Of a stretch of DNA of 44,994 nt, positions 7,127-17,397 are shown piece after piece. The notes below the pieces were generated by a model. The model was not told where the DNA came from. It searched no databases and saw nothing but the letters and a program-made list of their open reading frames with translations. A program made the position numbers and the translations under genes. The stretch lies in the NCBI GenBank assembly GCA_035627915.1, contig DASPKT010000439.1, forward strand, positions 1 to 44,994, given 5' to 3'. Every line of letters begins with the position of its first letter. The first letter of the stretch is position 1. Source of the DNA: DASPKT01 sp035627915. Its GTDB lineage: Bacteria; Pseudomonadota; Alphaproteobacteria; Azospirillales; Azospirillaceae.

Positions 7127-7540
7127 TCACCCGGCGGCGGCGCGGCGGGCGGCCTTCAGGGCGCGGCGCTCGGGCGTGCGGTCCTCCGGCACCTTGTCGG
7201 TCGGCTGCAGCATCAGCCGCTCCACCCGGCCGCCGTCCACCAGGTGTACCTGCAGGATCTCGTCCACGTCGGCCTCGGTCTCCACTGTGTACCAGACGCC
7301 CTCGGGATAGACGACCAGGGTCGGCCCCAGCTCGCACCGGTCCAGGCAGCCGGCCGAGTTGACCCGCACGCCCCTGATGCCGAGCTCCTTGGCCTTGCCC
7401 TTCATGTAGTCCCGGAGATGCTCCGACCCGCGCTGCTTGCAGCAGCCGCGGGGATGGCCGGCCGGCCGCTCGTTGGTGCAGCAGAAGACATGGTGCTCGA
7501 AATACGGCGCGGGGTCGCGGCGGTCGGGGGTAGAGGTCAC
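7127..7540 (-). CDS. (2Fe-2S) ferredoxin domain protein, thioredoxin-like fold
   Basis: A protein of 137 residues. The thioredoxin-like 2Fe-2S pattern is visible: FEHHVFCCTNERPAGHPRGCC supplies the first cysteines, and VRVNSAGCLDRCELGPTLVVYPEGVWYT the second pair (C-x3-C). This layout matches the family of shethna-type/NuoE-like 2Fe-2S ferredoxins fused to nothing else. The GTG start at 7540 overlaps the upstream stop as GTGA; a longer in-frame ATG at 7585 lies inside the DUF6489 gene. The protein has a basic C-terminal tail after residue 105. The redox partner is unknown. Confidence 0.82.
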   Translation of the reverse strand: MTSTPDRRDPAPYFEHHVFCCTNERPAGHPRGCCKQRGSEHLRDYMKGKAKELGIRGVRVNSAGCLDRCELGPTLVVYPEGVWYTVETEADVDEILQVHLVDGGRVERLMLQPTDKVPEDRTPERRALKAARRAAAG

Positions 7541-7791
7541 TTCTTCTGGTCCTTGTTGCCCATGGCGGTCGCCATCTGGTTCCACATGAATTTCTGTATC
7601 TGCTCGAAGCCCTGGAGGCCGACGGGCAGCCAGGTCTTCAACATGGTCTCGGGGTCCATCGCCGCCAAGTTGGCGCTGAGCCGATCCTGCATCTGCTGCA
7701 TCAGCGCCTCCTGCATCGGCTTCACGTCAGGCAGGCCCAGGAAGGTCCGCGCCTCCTCCGGCGTGCAATCCACGTCCACGGTGATCTTCAT
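7537..7791 (-). CDS. DUF6489 family protein
   Basis: A protein of 84 residues starting MKITVDVDCTPEEARTFLGLPDV. It resembles the DUF6489 family of small alphaproteobacterial proteins of unknown function. It is soluble, methionine-rich in the middle (EALMQQMQDRLSANLAAMDPETMLKTW) and ends with a lysine-rich tail. The ATG at 7791 is preferred over 7809 because the conserved family start is MKI. It is the first gene of the leftward operon, behind a promoter candidate at 7860-7888. The FLGLPDV segment and the helical remainder suggest a phasin-like or granule-associated helical protein, but this is speculation. Confidence 0.72.
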   Translation of the reverse strand: MKITVDVDCTPEEARTFLGLPDVKPMQEALMQQMQDRLSANLAAMDPETMLKTWLPVGLQGFEQIQKFMWNQMATAMGNKDQKK

Positions 7792-7859
7792 GGGGTCCCT
7801 CCCGATCATGGATGGCCGGCAACCCCAATGGGCCCCGGGACATTTTGCAGGCGCGCGCC

Positions 7860-7888
7860 ATTCTACAGAACGCTATCCTCGGGCGCAA
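7860..7888 (-). promoter_or_regulatory. Candidate sigma-70 promoter for the DUF6489-mnmE-parAB operon
   Basis: On the minus strand, TTGCGC (7883-7888) is followed after 17 bp by TAGAAT (7860-7865). The -10 matches TATAAT at five of six bases; the -35 only keeps TTG. It lies about 70 bp upstream of the DUF6489 start in the divergent gap and would drive the whole leftward operon. Confidence 0.45.
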
Positions 7889-7948
7889 AGCCGGGGCCGG
7901 CCGCCCACCCGGAAGAAGAGGGGCCCCCTCGGGAAGGAGACGCCGCCC

Positions 7949-9994
<2,046 letters not shown>

Positions 9995-9995
9995 G

Positions 9996-11327
9996 ATGCG
10001 GCGGGTCCTCGCCCCGATCCTCCTGCTGGCGCTGGCGGTGCTGCCGGCGGCGGCGCGCGCGGCCGACCGGGCAGCGCTGGACCGCGCCGAGTTGGACCGG
10101 CTGGTCGCCGCGATGCCGGCCGACCCGGCGCATCCCGTCTCCGGCCTGGCCGTGGTGGCGGTTCGGGACGGGCGCGTCGTGTACGAGGCGGCGGCGGGAC
10201 GGGCGGTCATCGACCCCTTGGACCCGGCGCGGGAGCGGCCCTTCACGGCCGACACCCGCGTCCGCGTCGCCTCCATCAGCAAGGTGCCGGTGGCCCTGGC
10301 CGCCCTGTCCCTGGCGGAGGAGGGGCGGCTCGACCTCGACCGCGACGCGGGGGAGTATCTGGGCTTCGCCTTGCGCAACCCGGCCTTCCCCGACCGGCCG
10401 GTGACGGTGCGGATGCTGCTGGCCCACACCTCCTCCATCCGCGACGGGGAGGTGTACGGGCTGCCGGTGCAGCACGCGCTCTCCGACTTCTTCGACCCCG
10501 CCGGTCCCTTCTGGGAGGGCGGCGCCCACTGGGCGGCAGCCGACCCGGCCGGCGACCGCGGCCCCGGCGCCTTCTTCGCCTATGCCAACCTGAACCTGGG
10601 CGTGCTGGCCACCATCGTCGAGCGGGTGGCGGGGGAGCGGTTCGACGCCGTGGTCGCCGCCCGCATCCTCCGCCCCCTCGGCATCGCCGGCGCCTACGAC
10701 GTGCGCACCCTGGACGAGGCCGCCTTCGCCACCCTCGCCCCGGTCTACCGCAGGGAGGGGCGGGGCGCCTGGGAGGCGCAGGTGGACGATTACCGCGGCC
10801 GGCGCCCCGACGATCTCGTCAGCCCCTTCGGCGTGGCGGCCACCGCACCGCTGTCGGCCTACCAAGTGGGCCGCAACGCCACGGTCCTGTCGCCCCAGGG
10901 CGGCCTGCGCGCCAGCGCGCGGGAGCTGGCGCAGCTGGTCCGGCTGCTGCTGGGGGAGGGGACGGTGGACGGGGTGCGGGTGCTGAAGGCGGAGACGGTG
11001 CGCGCCGCGCTCTCCCCCGCCTGGAGCTTCGATCCCGCCCGCGGCAACGGCGAGACGGAGCGCGGCCTCTACGCCTCCTGGGGCCTGGGGCTGCAGCGCG
11101 CCATCCCGGTCCCGGGCTCGGGCGGGCGGCTGCACGGCCATCTGGGCGAGGCCTACGGGCTCCTGGGCGGGATCATGCTGGACCCGGAGCGGCGGGTGGG
11201 CTTCGCCTACCTGATCGCGGGCACCAGCGCCACGCCGCAGGAGTACCCCGGCGAGGGGAGCGCCCCCTCCGCCTGGGAGGCCTCCCTCTCCTCAGCGCTG
11301 TGGGCGCACCTGGCCGCCACGCCGTGA
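9996..11327 (+). CDS. Exported class-C beta-lactamase-type serine hydrolase
   Basis: A protein of 443 residues with an N-terminal signal peptide (MRR, hydrophobic core, PAAARA-AD near residue 23), so it is probably periplasmic. The beta-lactamase/penicillin-binding-protein-like fold is shown by S93-I-S-K96 (catalytic serine and lysine), Y196-A-N198, and an H-L-G near the C-terminus taking the place of the KTG triad. This set is typical of class C-like esterases and D-aminopeptidases rather than of true AmpC. It starts one base after the DUF255 stop, so the two are cotranscribed. Substrate unknown. Confidence 0.85.
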   Translation: MRRVLAPILLLALAVLPAAARAADRAALDRAELDRLVAAMPADPAHPVSGLAVVAVRDGRVVYEAAAGRAVIDPLDPARERPFTADTRVRVASISKVPVALAALSLAEEGRLDLDRDAGEYLGFALRNPAFPDRPVTVRMLLAHTSSIRDGEVYGLPVQHALSDFFDPAGPFWEGGAHWAAADPAGDRGPGAFFAYANLNLGVLATIVERVAGERFDAVVAARILRPLGIAGAYDVRTLDEAAFATLAPVYRREGRGAWEAQVDDYRGRRPDDLVSPFGVAATAPLSAYQVGRNATVLSPQGGLRASARELAQLVRLLLGEGTVDGVRVLKAETVRAALSPAWSFDPARGNGETERGLYASWGLGLQRAIPVPGSGGRLHGHLGEAYGLLGGIMLDPERRVGFAYLIAGTSATPQEYPGEGSAPSAWEASLSSALWAHLAATP

Positions 11328-11388
11328 CATTCCGGCGGGGCCGCCGTATCTTCCTGCCCCTGAACCGTTAATCACGATGGGGCGAGGC

Positions 11389-12087
11389 ATGACCGAGGTC
11401 ACGATCAAGGCCGCCGACGGCGGCAGCTTCACCGGCTACCTGAAGGCGCCCGCCTCGGGCAGCGGCCCCGGCATGCTGGTGATCCAGGAAATCTTCGGGG
11501 TGAACCGGGTCATGCGCGACCTGGTCGACCACTATGCCGCGCAGGGCTATGTCGCCCTCTGCCCGGACCTGTTCTGGCGCCAGGAGCCCGGCATCCAGAT
11601 CACCGACAAGTCCGAGGCGGAGTGGAAGAAGGCCTTCGAGCTGTACCAGGGCTTCAGCGAGACCAAGGGGGTCGAGGACCTGATCGCGTCGCTGTCCTTC
11701 CTGCGGGGCTACCAGGGGGTGACGGGCAAGGTCGGCTCGGTCGGCTACTGCCTGGGCGGCAAGCTCGCCTACCTGATGGCAACCCGCTCCGACGCGGACG
11801 CCAGCGTCAGCTTCTACGGCGTCGGCATCGAGAAGGACCTGGGCGAGGCGGCGGCCATCACGAAGCCGCTGCTGATGCACATGGCGGAGAAGGACAAGTT
11901 CGTCCCGCCCGAGGCCCAGGCGCAGATCAGGTCGACGCTCGCCGGCCACCCGCACGTGACCATCCACGCCTACGCCGGCCAGGACCACGCCTTCGCCCGC
12001 GTCGGCGGGGAGCACTACGACAAGGCCTCCGCCGACCTCGCCAACCAGCGCACGGCGGAGTTCTTCGCCAGGCACCTGAAGGACTGA
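11389..12087 (+). CDS. Dienelactone hydrolase family protein
   Basis: A protein of 232 residues with an alpha/beta-hydrolase fold. The dienelactone hydrolase triad is recognisable as C121 (VGYCLGGK nucleophile elbow), D169 (AEKDKFV) and H200 (GQDHAF). The conserved glutamate of VIQEIFG (E34) is also present. Such enzymes open dienelactones in aromatic ring breakdown, but many members are general carboxymethylenebutenolidases. The start at 11389 follows a ggggcgagg Shine-Dalgarno, so the four extra residues from the ATG at 11377 are probably not translated. Confidence 0.9.
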   Translation: MTEVTIKAADGGSFTGYLKAPASGSGPGMLVIQEIFGVNRVMRDLVDHYAAQGYVALCPDLFWRQEPGIQITDKSEAEWKKAFELYQGFSETKGVEDLIASLSFLRGYQGVTGKVGSVGYCLGGKLAYLMATRSDADASVSFYGVGIEKDLGEAAAITKPLLMHMAEKDKFVPPEAQAQIRSTLAGHPHVTIHAYAGQDHAFARVGGEHYDKASADLANQRTAEFFARHLKD

Positions 12088-12146
12088 CCGCCCCGATACC
12101 GCCCAACCACGACCACCCCATCCCGAACGCCAGGAGGAGACCCGCC

Positions 12147-13121
12147 ATGGTGAACGCCATCCGCATCCACGAGACCGGCGGTCCGGAGGTGCTGCGCTGG
12201 GAGCAGGTCGAGGTGGGCGATCCGGGGCCGGGCCAAGTGCGGCTGCGGCACCGGGCGGTCGGGCTGAACTTCATCGACGTCTACCACCGCACCGGCCTCT
12301 ACCCGCAGCCGCTGCCGCTCGTCATCGGGCAGGAGGCGGCCGGCGTGGTGGAGGCGGTCGGGCCCGGCGTCACCGACCTGAAGCCGGGCGACCGCGTCGG
12401 CTACTGCACCGGCCCGCTGGGCGCCTATGCCGAGGCGCGGGTGATGCCGGCCGACCGGCTGATCCCGCTGCCCAGCTGGATCGAGGACACCCAGGCCGCC
12501 TCCATGCTGCTGCAGGGCATGACGGCGCAATACCTGCTGCGCCGCACCTTCGAGGTGAAGCCCGGCGACGTGGTGCTGGTCCACGCGGCGGCCGGCGGCG
12601 TCGGGCTGATCGCCTGCCAGTGGGCGGCGGCGCTGGGGGCGAAGGTCATCGGCACCGTCGGCTCCGAGGAGAAGGCGGAGCTGGCCCGCGCCCACGGCTG
12701 CCACCATCCCGTCATCTACACCCGGGAGGACTTCGTGGCCCGGGTGAAGGACATCACCGACGGGCGCGGGGTGGACGTGGTCTACGACAGCGTCGGGCGC
12801 GACACCTTCATGCGCAGCCTGGACTGCGTGCGGCGGCTCGGCATGATGGTCAGCTTCGGCCAGAGCTCCGGCGCGGTGGAGCCGTTCGACATCGGCATCC
12901 TGAACCGCAAGGGCTCGCTGTTCCTGACCCGGCCGTCGCTGATGGGCTACACCGCCACGCGGGAGGAGCTGCTGGAAGCAGCGGCCGACCTGTTCGGCAT
13001 GGTCCACAGCGGCGAGATCAAGGTGGCGGCGCGCCAGAGCTTCGCCCTGAAGGACGCGGCCGAGGCGCACCGGGCGCTGGAGTCCCGGCGCACCACCGGC
13101 TCCACCGTCCTGATCCCCTGA
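12147..13121 (+). CDS. qorA: NADPH:quinone oxidoreductase (QOR type)
   Basis: A protein of 324 residues, normal length for zinc-free medium-chain dehydrogenases of the quinone oxidoreductase group. The GroES-like N-terminal domain has VGLNFIDVYHRTGLYP and GQEAAGVVEAVGPGV. The nucleotide-binding domain has VHAAAGGVGLIACQWAAALGAKVIGTVGSEEKAELA, the A-x-x-G-V-G motif of NADPH users. The zinc-ligand loop of alcohol dehydrogenases is missing. A strong aggaggag at 12132-12139 precedes the ATG. It follows the hydrolase by 59 bp on the same strand. Confidence 0.92.
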   Translation: MVNAIRIHETGGPEVLRWEQVEVGDPGPGQVRLRHRAVGLNFIDVYHRTGLYPQPLPLVIGQEAAGVVEAVGPGVTDLKPGDRVGYCTGPLGAYAEARVMPADRLIPLPSWIEDTQAASMLLQGMTAQYLLRRTFEVKPGDVVLVHAAAGGVGLIACQWAAALGAKVIGTVGSEEKAELARAHGCHHPVIYTREDFVARVKDITDGRGVDVVYDSVGRDTFMRSLDCVRRLGMMVSFGQSSGAVEPFDIGILNRKGSLFLTRPSLMGYTATREELLEAAADLFGMVHSGEIKVAARQSFALKDAAEAHRALESRRTTGSTVLIP

Positions 13122-13135
13122 GCGTGGCCGTGCCC

Positions 13136-13675
13136 ATGGGCGAACCGGAAATCCTCAAGGTCGCGGTCTTCGACCCCAAGCTGCGCATCTACCTGTTCCT
13201 GCAGGCCGCCGGGCTGCTCTGCGTGCTGGGGGGCATCGTCGTGCTGCCGCTGGCGCTCTGGGCGGCCTGGTGGTGGGCGAGGCGCTTCTTCGACACGATC
13301 CGCTGCGACCTGACCACGCGGCGGCTGCGCTACGCCTACGGCATCCTGTTCCAGCGCGAGAGCAACATCCCGCTGGACAAGATCCAGGACGTGACGCTGC
13401 TGCGCGGGCCGCTGCTGAACTGGCTGGGCCTGTGCAAGCTGCGGATCGAGACGGCGGGCGGCGGAAGCGGCACCGGCGACGGTTCCGCCAAGCTGATCGG
13501 GCTGGTCGACGCCAAGGAGTTCCAGGAGCTGATCCTGGCCCAGCGCGACCGCGAGGTGAGCCGCGCCCAGCCGGCCGCACCGGCCCCGGCGCCCGCCGGC
13601 GACCAGGCGGTCCTCGCCGAGATTCTGGGCGTGCTCCAGCGGATCGAGAAGCGGCTGGCCCCGCAGGAGGGCTGA
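13136..13675 (+). CDS. PH-domain membrane protein (bPH2/YdbS-type)
   Basis: A protein of 179 residues. A hydrophobic hairpin at about 15-45 (YLFLQAAGLLCVLGGIVVLPLALWAAWWW) anchors it in the membrane, and the segment IRCDLTTRRLRYAYGILFQRESNIPLDKIQDVTLLRGPLLNWLGLCKLRIETAG is a clear bacterial pleckstrin-homology (bPH2) domain. A proline-alanine linker and a final coiled segment (ILGVLQRIEKRLAPQE) follow. In-frame GTG codons at 13124 and 13130 are possible starts. The gene begins 14 bp after qorA and converges on dnaQ with 3 bp between stops. The function is unknown. Confidence 0.85.
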   Translation: MGEPEILKVAVFDPKLRIYLFLQAAGLLCVLGGIVVLPLALWAAWWWARRFFDTIRCDLTTRRLRYAYGILFQRESNIPLDKIQDVTLLRGPLLNWLGLCKLRIETAGGGSGTGDGSAKLIGLVDAKEFQELILAQRDREVSRAQPAAPAPAPAGDQAVLAEILGVLQRIEKRLAPQEG

Positions 13676-13678
13676 GGC

Positions 13679-14371
13679 TCACTCCGCCGGCTTGGCCTCG
13701 GCCAGCCAGAGCGGGTTCTTGATCTGCTTCAGGAAAGCCTCGTGCGCCGCCAGCTCCTCGGCCGAGGCCGCGTGGGCGCGGGGCGCGCGGAAGGGCCGCT
13801 CCACCTTGACCGCCTCGGCGGCGGCCGTGGTGCCCGACGCCCCCAGGACCAAGCCCGGCTGCCGGCCGCCCAGCAGCTCCAGGTACACCTCGGCCAGCAG
13901 CTGGCTGTCCAGCAGCGCGCCGTGGTAGCTGCGGCCGGAATTGTCCACCTCGAACCGGCGGCAGAGCGCGTCCAGGCTGGCCGGCGCGCCGGGGAAGCGC
14001 CGGCGGGCGATGGCGACCGTGTCGATGGCGCGGTTGGCCGCCAGCTTGGGCAGGCCCAGGCGCGTCAGCTCCGCGTTCAGGAAGCCCACGTCGAAGGCGG
14101 CGTTGTGGATGACCAGCGGGTCGTCGCCGATAAAGTCCAGGAAGTCGCCGGCGATCTCCGCGAAGGTCGGGTGCTGGCTCAGGAACTCGGCGGACAAGCC
14201 GTGGACGGCGAAGGCCTCCGCCGGCATGTCCCGCTCCGGGTTGATGTACTGGTGGTAGACCCGGCCGGTGGCGACGTGGTTCAGCAGTTCCACGCAGCCA
14301 ATCTCGACGATGCGGTCGCCGTTCAGCGGGTCGAAACCGGTGGTTTCGGTATCGAGGACGATCTCGCGCAT
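13679..14371 (-). CDS. dnaQ: DNA polymerase III epsilon subunit (3'-5' exonuclease)
   Basis: A protein of 230 residues; the proofreading exonuclease of the replicase. DEDDh motifs: ExoI DTETTG (residues 7-12), ExoII HNAAFDVGFLN, ExoIII YHGALLDSQLLAEVY with the catalytic His. The C-terminus (HAASAEELAAHEAFLKQIKNPLW) resembles the clamp/alpha-binding tail. It starts 2 bp after the coaE stop on the same strand, the usual coaE-dnaQ order of alphaproteobacteria. Confidence 0.95.
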   Translation of the reverse strand: MREIVLDTETTGFDPLNGDRIVEIGCVELLNHVATGRVYHQYINPERDMPAEAFAVHGLSAEFLSQHPTFAEIAGDFLDFIGDDPLVIHNAAFDVGFLNAELTRLGLPKLAANRAIDTVAIARRRFPGAPASLDALCRRFEVDNSGRSYHGALLDSQLLAEVYLELLGGRQPGLVLGASGTTAAAEAVKVERPFRAPRAHAASAEELAAHEAFLKQIKNPLWLAEAKPAE

Positions 14372-14372
14372 T

Positions 14373-15020
14373 CTATTCCGGCTGCTCCTGATCCGGCCGC
14401 TCTGGGTCAGGCCGCTCGGGGCCCGGCTGCTCCTGGCCGGCGAGCATTCTGACGATGGCGGCCAGGTGGCGCAAGGTATGGCGCCGACCCAGCCCCGTCT
14501 CCACCACGAAATCGGCGCGGCGGCGCTTCTCCGCGTCGGGCACCTGGCGGGCCAGGATGGCATCCAGCTTGGCCGCGTCCATGCCGGGGCGGGCCAGGAC
14601 CCGGGCGCGCTGCACCTCGGCGGGCGCGCTGACCACCAGAACCTTGTCCACCCGGCCCTCGCCCCCGGTCTCGTACAGCAGCGGGATGTCCAGCACCGCC
14701 ACGCGGGCCCCGGACGCGCGTGCCCGCTCCAGGAACCCGTCCGTCTCGCGCCGGACCAGGGGATGCACGATCTCCTCCAGCCGGCGCAGCGCGTCCGGCT
14801 TGCCCACGACCAGACGGGACAGCGCGGTGCGGTCCACCCCGCCGTCGACGACCGCTTCGGGGAATACGGCGCCGATCGGCCCGACCGCGGCGCCCCCGGG
14901 GGCATAGAGGCGGTGGACGGCGGCGTCCGCGTCGTGCACCGGGCAGCCCAGCCGGCGCAGCATGCGCGCCGCGGTGGACTTGCCCATGCCGATGGAGCCG
15001 GTGAGGCCGAGGACGATCAC
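14373..15020 (-). CDS. coaE: Dephospho-CoA kinase
   Basis: A protein of 215 residues that phosphorylates dephospho-CoA in the last step of coenzyme A synthesis. P-loop GLTGSIGMGKSTAARML, the DADAAVHRLY substrate site, HPLVRRE and DIPLLYETG are diagnostic. The GTG at 15020 is chosen because gagg lies 8 bases upstream; the frame could also open at a TTG at 15044. The C-terminus has an unusual acidic, proline-rich tail (GQEQPGPERPDPERPDQEQPE in two pieces) coded by a partial 45-nt tandem duplication: ggctgctcctg recurs at 14380-14390 and 14425-14435. Confidence 0.94.
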   Translation of the reverse strand: MIVLGLTGSIGMGKSTAARMLRRLGCPVHDADAAVHRLYAPGGAAVGPIGAVFPEAVVDGGVDRTALSRLVVGKPDALRRLEEIVHPLVRRETDGFLERARASGARVAVLDIPLLYETGGEGRVDKVLVVSAPAEVQRARVLARPGMDAAKLDAILARQVPDAEKRRRADFVVETGLGRRHTLRHLAAIVRMLAGQEQPGPERPDPERPDQEQPE

Positions 15021-15030
15021 CGCCCGGCCC

Positions 15031-15873
15031 TCACAGCCCTTCAAGCACGAAGCGCCGCAGCTCCGGCGTCACCTGCGGCATCAGCCCGAACCAGGCGTGG
15101 AAGGCCGGCCGCGCCTGGTGCAGCAGCATGCCGATGCCGTCCACCAAGGGGTTGCCGCGGCGCTTGGCCGCCGCCAGCAGCGGCGTGACCAGCGGCGTGT
15201 AGACGATGTCGGTGACGGTGGCGCTGGGCGGCAGCGTCGCCAGGTCGATCTCCAGCGGCGGCTGGCCGGCCATGCCCTGCGTCGTGGTGTTGACCAGCAG
15301 CCCGGCGTCGGCCAGCGCCCGGCCGCGCCATTCCCAGGGCATGACGGTGACCGGGCCGCCGAAGTCGGCCGCCAGTTCCTCCGCCCGGGCGCGGGTGCGG
15401 TTGGCGAGCCGCACCTCCGGCACGCCGGCGTCCAGCAGGGCCGCCACGACGGCGCGCGCCGCCCCGCCGGCGCCCAGCACCACGGCAGGACCGGCGGTGG
15501 CGTCCCAGCGGGGCGCACCCTCGCGCAGGTTCTCGATGAAGCCGAAGGCGTCGGTGTTGCGCCCCTCCAGCGAGCCGTCGGGGTGCACGACGACGGTGTT
15601 CACCGCGCCGATGCGGCGGGCGGCCGGGTCCAGCCGGTCCACCGCCTTCGCCGCCGCCTCCTTGTGCGGGACCGTCAGGTTGCAGCCGCGCAGGCCCAGA
15701 ACCGGCAGGGCGCGCAGCGCCTGCTCCACCTTGCCCGCCGGGACGGGGAGGGGGACGTAGGTGCCGTCGATGCCATAGCTCTCCAGCCAGTACCCGTGCA
15801 GGCGCGGGCTGCGGGAATGGCCCACCGGCCAGCCCATGACCCCTGCCACCATCGCCTTGCCGCTGAGGATCAC
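15031..15873 (-). CDS. aroE: Shikimate dehydrogenase
   Basis: A protein of 280 residues catalysing NADPH reduction of 3-dehydroshikimate in aromatic amino acid synthesis. Seen: GWPVGHSRSPRLHGYW (shikimate binding), NLTVPHKEAAAK with the catalytic Lys, GAVNTVV, GRNTDAFGF with the catalytic Asp, GAGGAARAVVAAL (NADP site), ANRTRARAEEL and DIVYTPLVTPLL. The GTG at 15873 begins VILSGKAMVAGV and has a caggt-type Shine-Dalgarno; no ATG lies close. It follows maf by 53 bp. Confidence 0.95.
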   Translation of the reverse strand: MILSGKAMVAGVMGWPVGHSRSPRLHGYWLESYGIDGTYVPLPVPAGKVEQALRALPVLGLRGCNLTVPHKEAAAKAVDRLDPAARRIGAVNTVVVHPDGSLEGRNTDAFGFIENLREGAPRWDATAGPAVVLGAGGAARAVVAALLDAGVPEVRLANRTRARAEELAADFGGPVTVMPWEWRGRALADAGLLVNTTTQGMAGQPPLEIDLATLPPSATVTDIVYTPLVTPLLAAAKRRGNPLVDGIGMLLHQARPAFHAWFGLMPQVTPELRRFVLEGL

Positions 15874-15926
15874 CGGGCACCTGCCGTGTGAGGATCGTCG
15901 AGGGCGCGCATCATGCGGGGCCGCGT

Positions 15927-16541
15927 TCAGCCCGGCAAGACGCCGCGTGTCCTCAGATAGTCCAGCAGGGGCAGCAGGGGCAGGCCCAGGATGGTGAAAT
16001 GGTCGCCCTGCACGCGGGCGAACAGCTGCGCCCCCAGCCCCTCCAGCTGGTAGCCGCCGACCGAGCCGTGCACCGCCTCCCCGGCGGCGTCCAGGTAGCG
16101 CTCGATGAACGCCCCGCTGAGCGGGCGCATGGCCATGCGGGCGGCGTCCGTGTGGTGCCAGACCCGCTGGCCGTTGTGCACCACCACCACGCAGGAGACC
16201 AACCGGTGGGTGCGCCCCGACAGGGCGGCCAGCTGGTCCCGGGCGCCGTCGCGGCCGACCGGCTTGTCGAACCACTGCCCCTCGCACTCCAGCATCTGGT
16301 CGGCGCCGATGACCAGCACGTCGCGCAGGGTGCGGCCGACGCGCATGGCCTTCAGCTCGGCCAGCGCCTCCGCCACCTGGTCGGCGGTGAAGCCGTCGGC
16401 CCGGCAGGCCAGCTTCACCTCCTCCTCGTCCACGGGCGCCGGCTGGGTGACGACCTCCACCCCGGCCGCCTCCAGCATGCGGCGGCGGGTGACGCTGCCC
16501 GAGGCCAGGACCACGGGCTGGGTGCTGAGGAAGGCGGCCAT
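15927..16541 (-). CDS. maf: Maf/YceF-type nucleoside triphosphate pyrophosphatase
   Basis: A protein of 204 residues. Maf family proteins hydrolyse modified or non-canonical nucleotides (dTTP/UTP or 7-methyl-GTP types) to monophosphates. The N-terminal VVLASGSVTRRRMLEAAGV motif, the central GADQMLECEGQWFDKP and the later AGEAVHGSVGGYQLEGLGAQLF are characteristic. The subgroup cannot be fixed by eye, although the ADQML rather than ADTVV sequence favours the YceF-like or an alphaproteobacterial subgroup. It begins one base before the ppsR stop region, within the ppsR-maf-aroE-coaE-dnaQ run. Confidence 0.93.
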   Translation of the reverse strand: MAAFLSTQPVVLASGSVTRRRMLEAAGVEVVTQPAPVDEEEVKLACRADGFTADQVAEALAELKAMRVGRTLRDVLVIGADQMLECEGQWFDKPVGRDGARDQLAALSGRTHRLVSCVVVVHNGQRVWHHTDAARMAMRPLSGAFIERYLDAAGEAVHGSVGGYQLEGLGAQLFARVQGDHFTILGLPLLPLLDYLRTRGVLPG

Positions 16542-16542
16542 C

Positions 16543-17397
16543 TCAGTCGGCCCCCGTGCCGGCGCCGGGCCGCCGGCGGGCCAGCAGCATCATGATCTCC
16601 GCCGCCGTCTCCTCGATGGAGCGGCGGGTCACGTCCAGCACCGGCCAGCCGCGGCGGCTGTAGTAGCGCCGCGCCTCCGACAGCTCGGCCCGCACCTTCT
16701 CCGGGTCGACGTAGCTGGTCTCCTCGCCCTGGTTCAGCAGGCGCAGCCGGTTGCGGCGGATCTGGATGAGGCGCTCCGGGTCCTTGGTCAGCCCGACCAC
16801 CAGCGGCCGCGACACCTGCTCCAGCTCGACCGGCAGGGGGCAACCGGGGACGAAGGGGATGTTGGCCGCCTTGATGCCGCGGTTCGCGAGATAGATGCAG
16901 GTCGGCGTCTTGGAGGTGCGGGAGACGCCGACCAGGATCACGTCGGCCTCGTGCAGCTCCCACGCCGACTGGCCGTCGTCATGGGCCAGCGCATAGTCCA
17001 TGGCGTCGATTCGGCCGAAATACTCCGCGTCCAGCGCGTGCTGGCGGCCGGGTTGGCTCTGCGACTCCAGCCCCAGATAGGCGGCGAGCGCGTTGATGAG
17101 GGGGTCCAGCACGGGGATGCAGGGCACCTGGATCTCCCGGCAGGTGTCCTGCAGGCGGCGGCGCAGCCGCTCGTTCACCAGGGTGAACATGACCAGGCCC
17201 GGATTGTCCCTGATCCCGTCCATGACCATGTCGAGCTGCCGGTCGGTGCGGACCAGGTTCCAGAAATGCTCGATCGGCTCGACCTTGTCGAACTGCGACA
17301 CGCAGGCGCGGGCGACCGAGTTGATGGTCTCGCCGGTGGCGTCCGACACGAGGTGCAGGTGGAACTGCTTGGTCTGGATCTGCGGCTCAGGACTCAC
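16543..17397 (-). CDS. ppsR: Pyruvate, phosphate/water dikinase regulatory protein (DUF299)
   Basis: A protein of 284 residues; a bifunctional kinase/pyrophosphorylase that switches PEP synthase or pyruvate phosphate dikinase on and off by ADP-dependent phosphorylation. The DUF299 P-loop GVSRTSKTPTCIYLANRG is plain, with FHLHLVSDATGETINSVARA at the N-terminus and NIPFVPGCPLP after the loop. The GTG at 17397 gives the conserved N-terminus; the open frame runs on into the origin region, where coding is not credible. In alphaproteobacteria this gene commonly borders the origin next to hemE. Confidence 0.93.
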   Translation of the reverse strand: MSPEPQIQTKQFHLHLVSDATGETINSVARACVSQFDKVEPIEHFWNLVRTDRQLDMVMDGIRDNPGLVMFTLVNERLRRRLQDTCREIQVPCIPVLDPLINALAAYLGLESQSQPGRQHALDAEYFGRIDAMDYALAHDDGQSAWELHEADVILVGVSRTSKTPTCIYLANRGIKAANIPFVPGCPLPVELEQVSRPLVVGLTKDPERLIQIRRNRLRLLNQGEETSYVDPEKVRAELSEARRYYSRRGWPVLDVTRRSIEETAAEIMMLLARRRPGAGTGAD

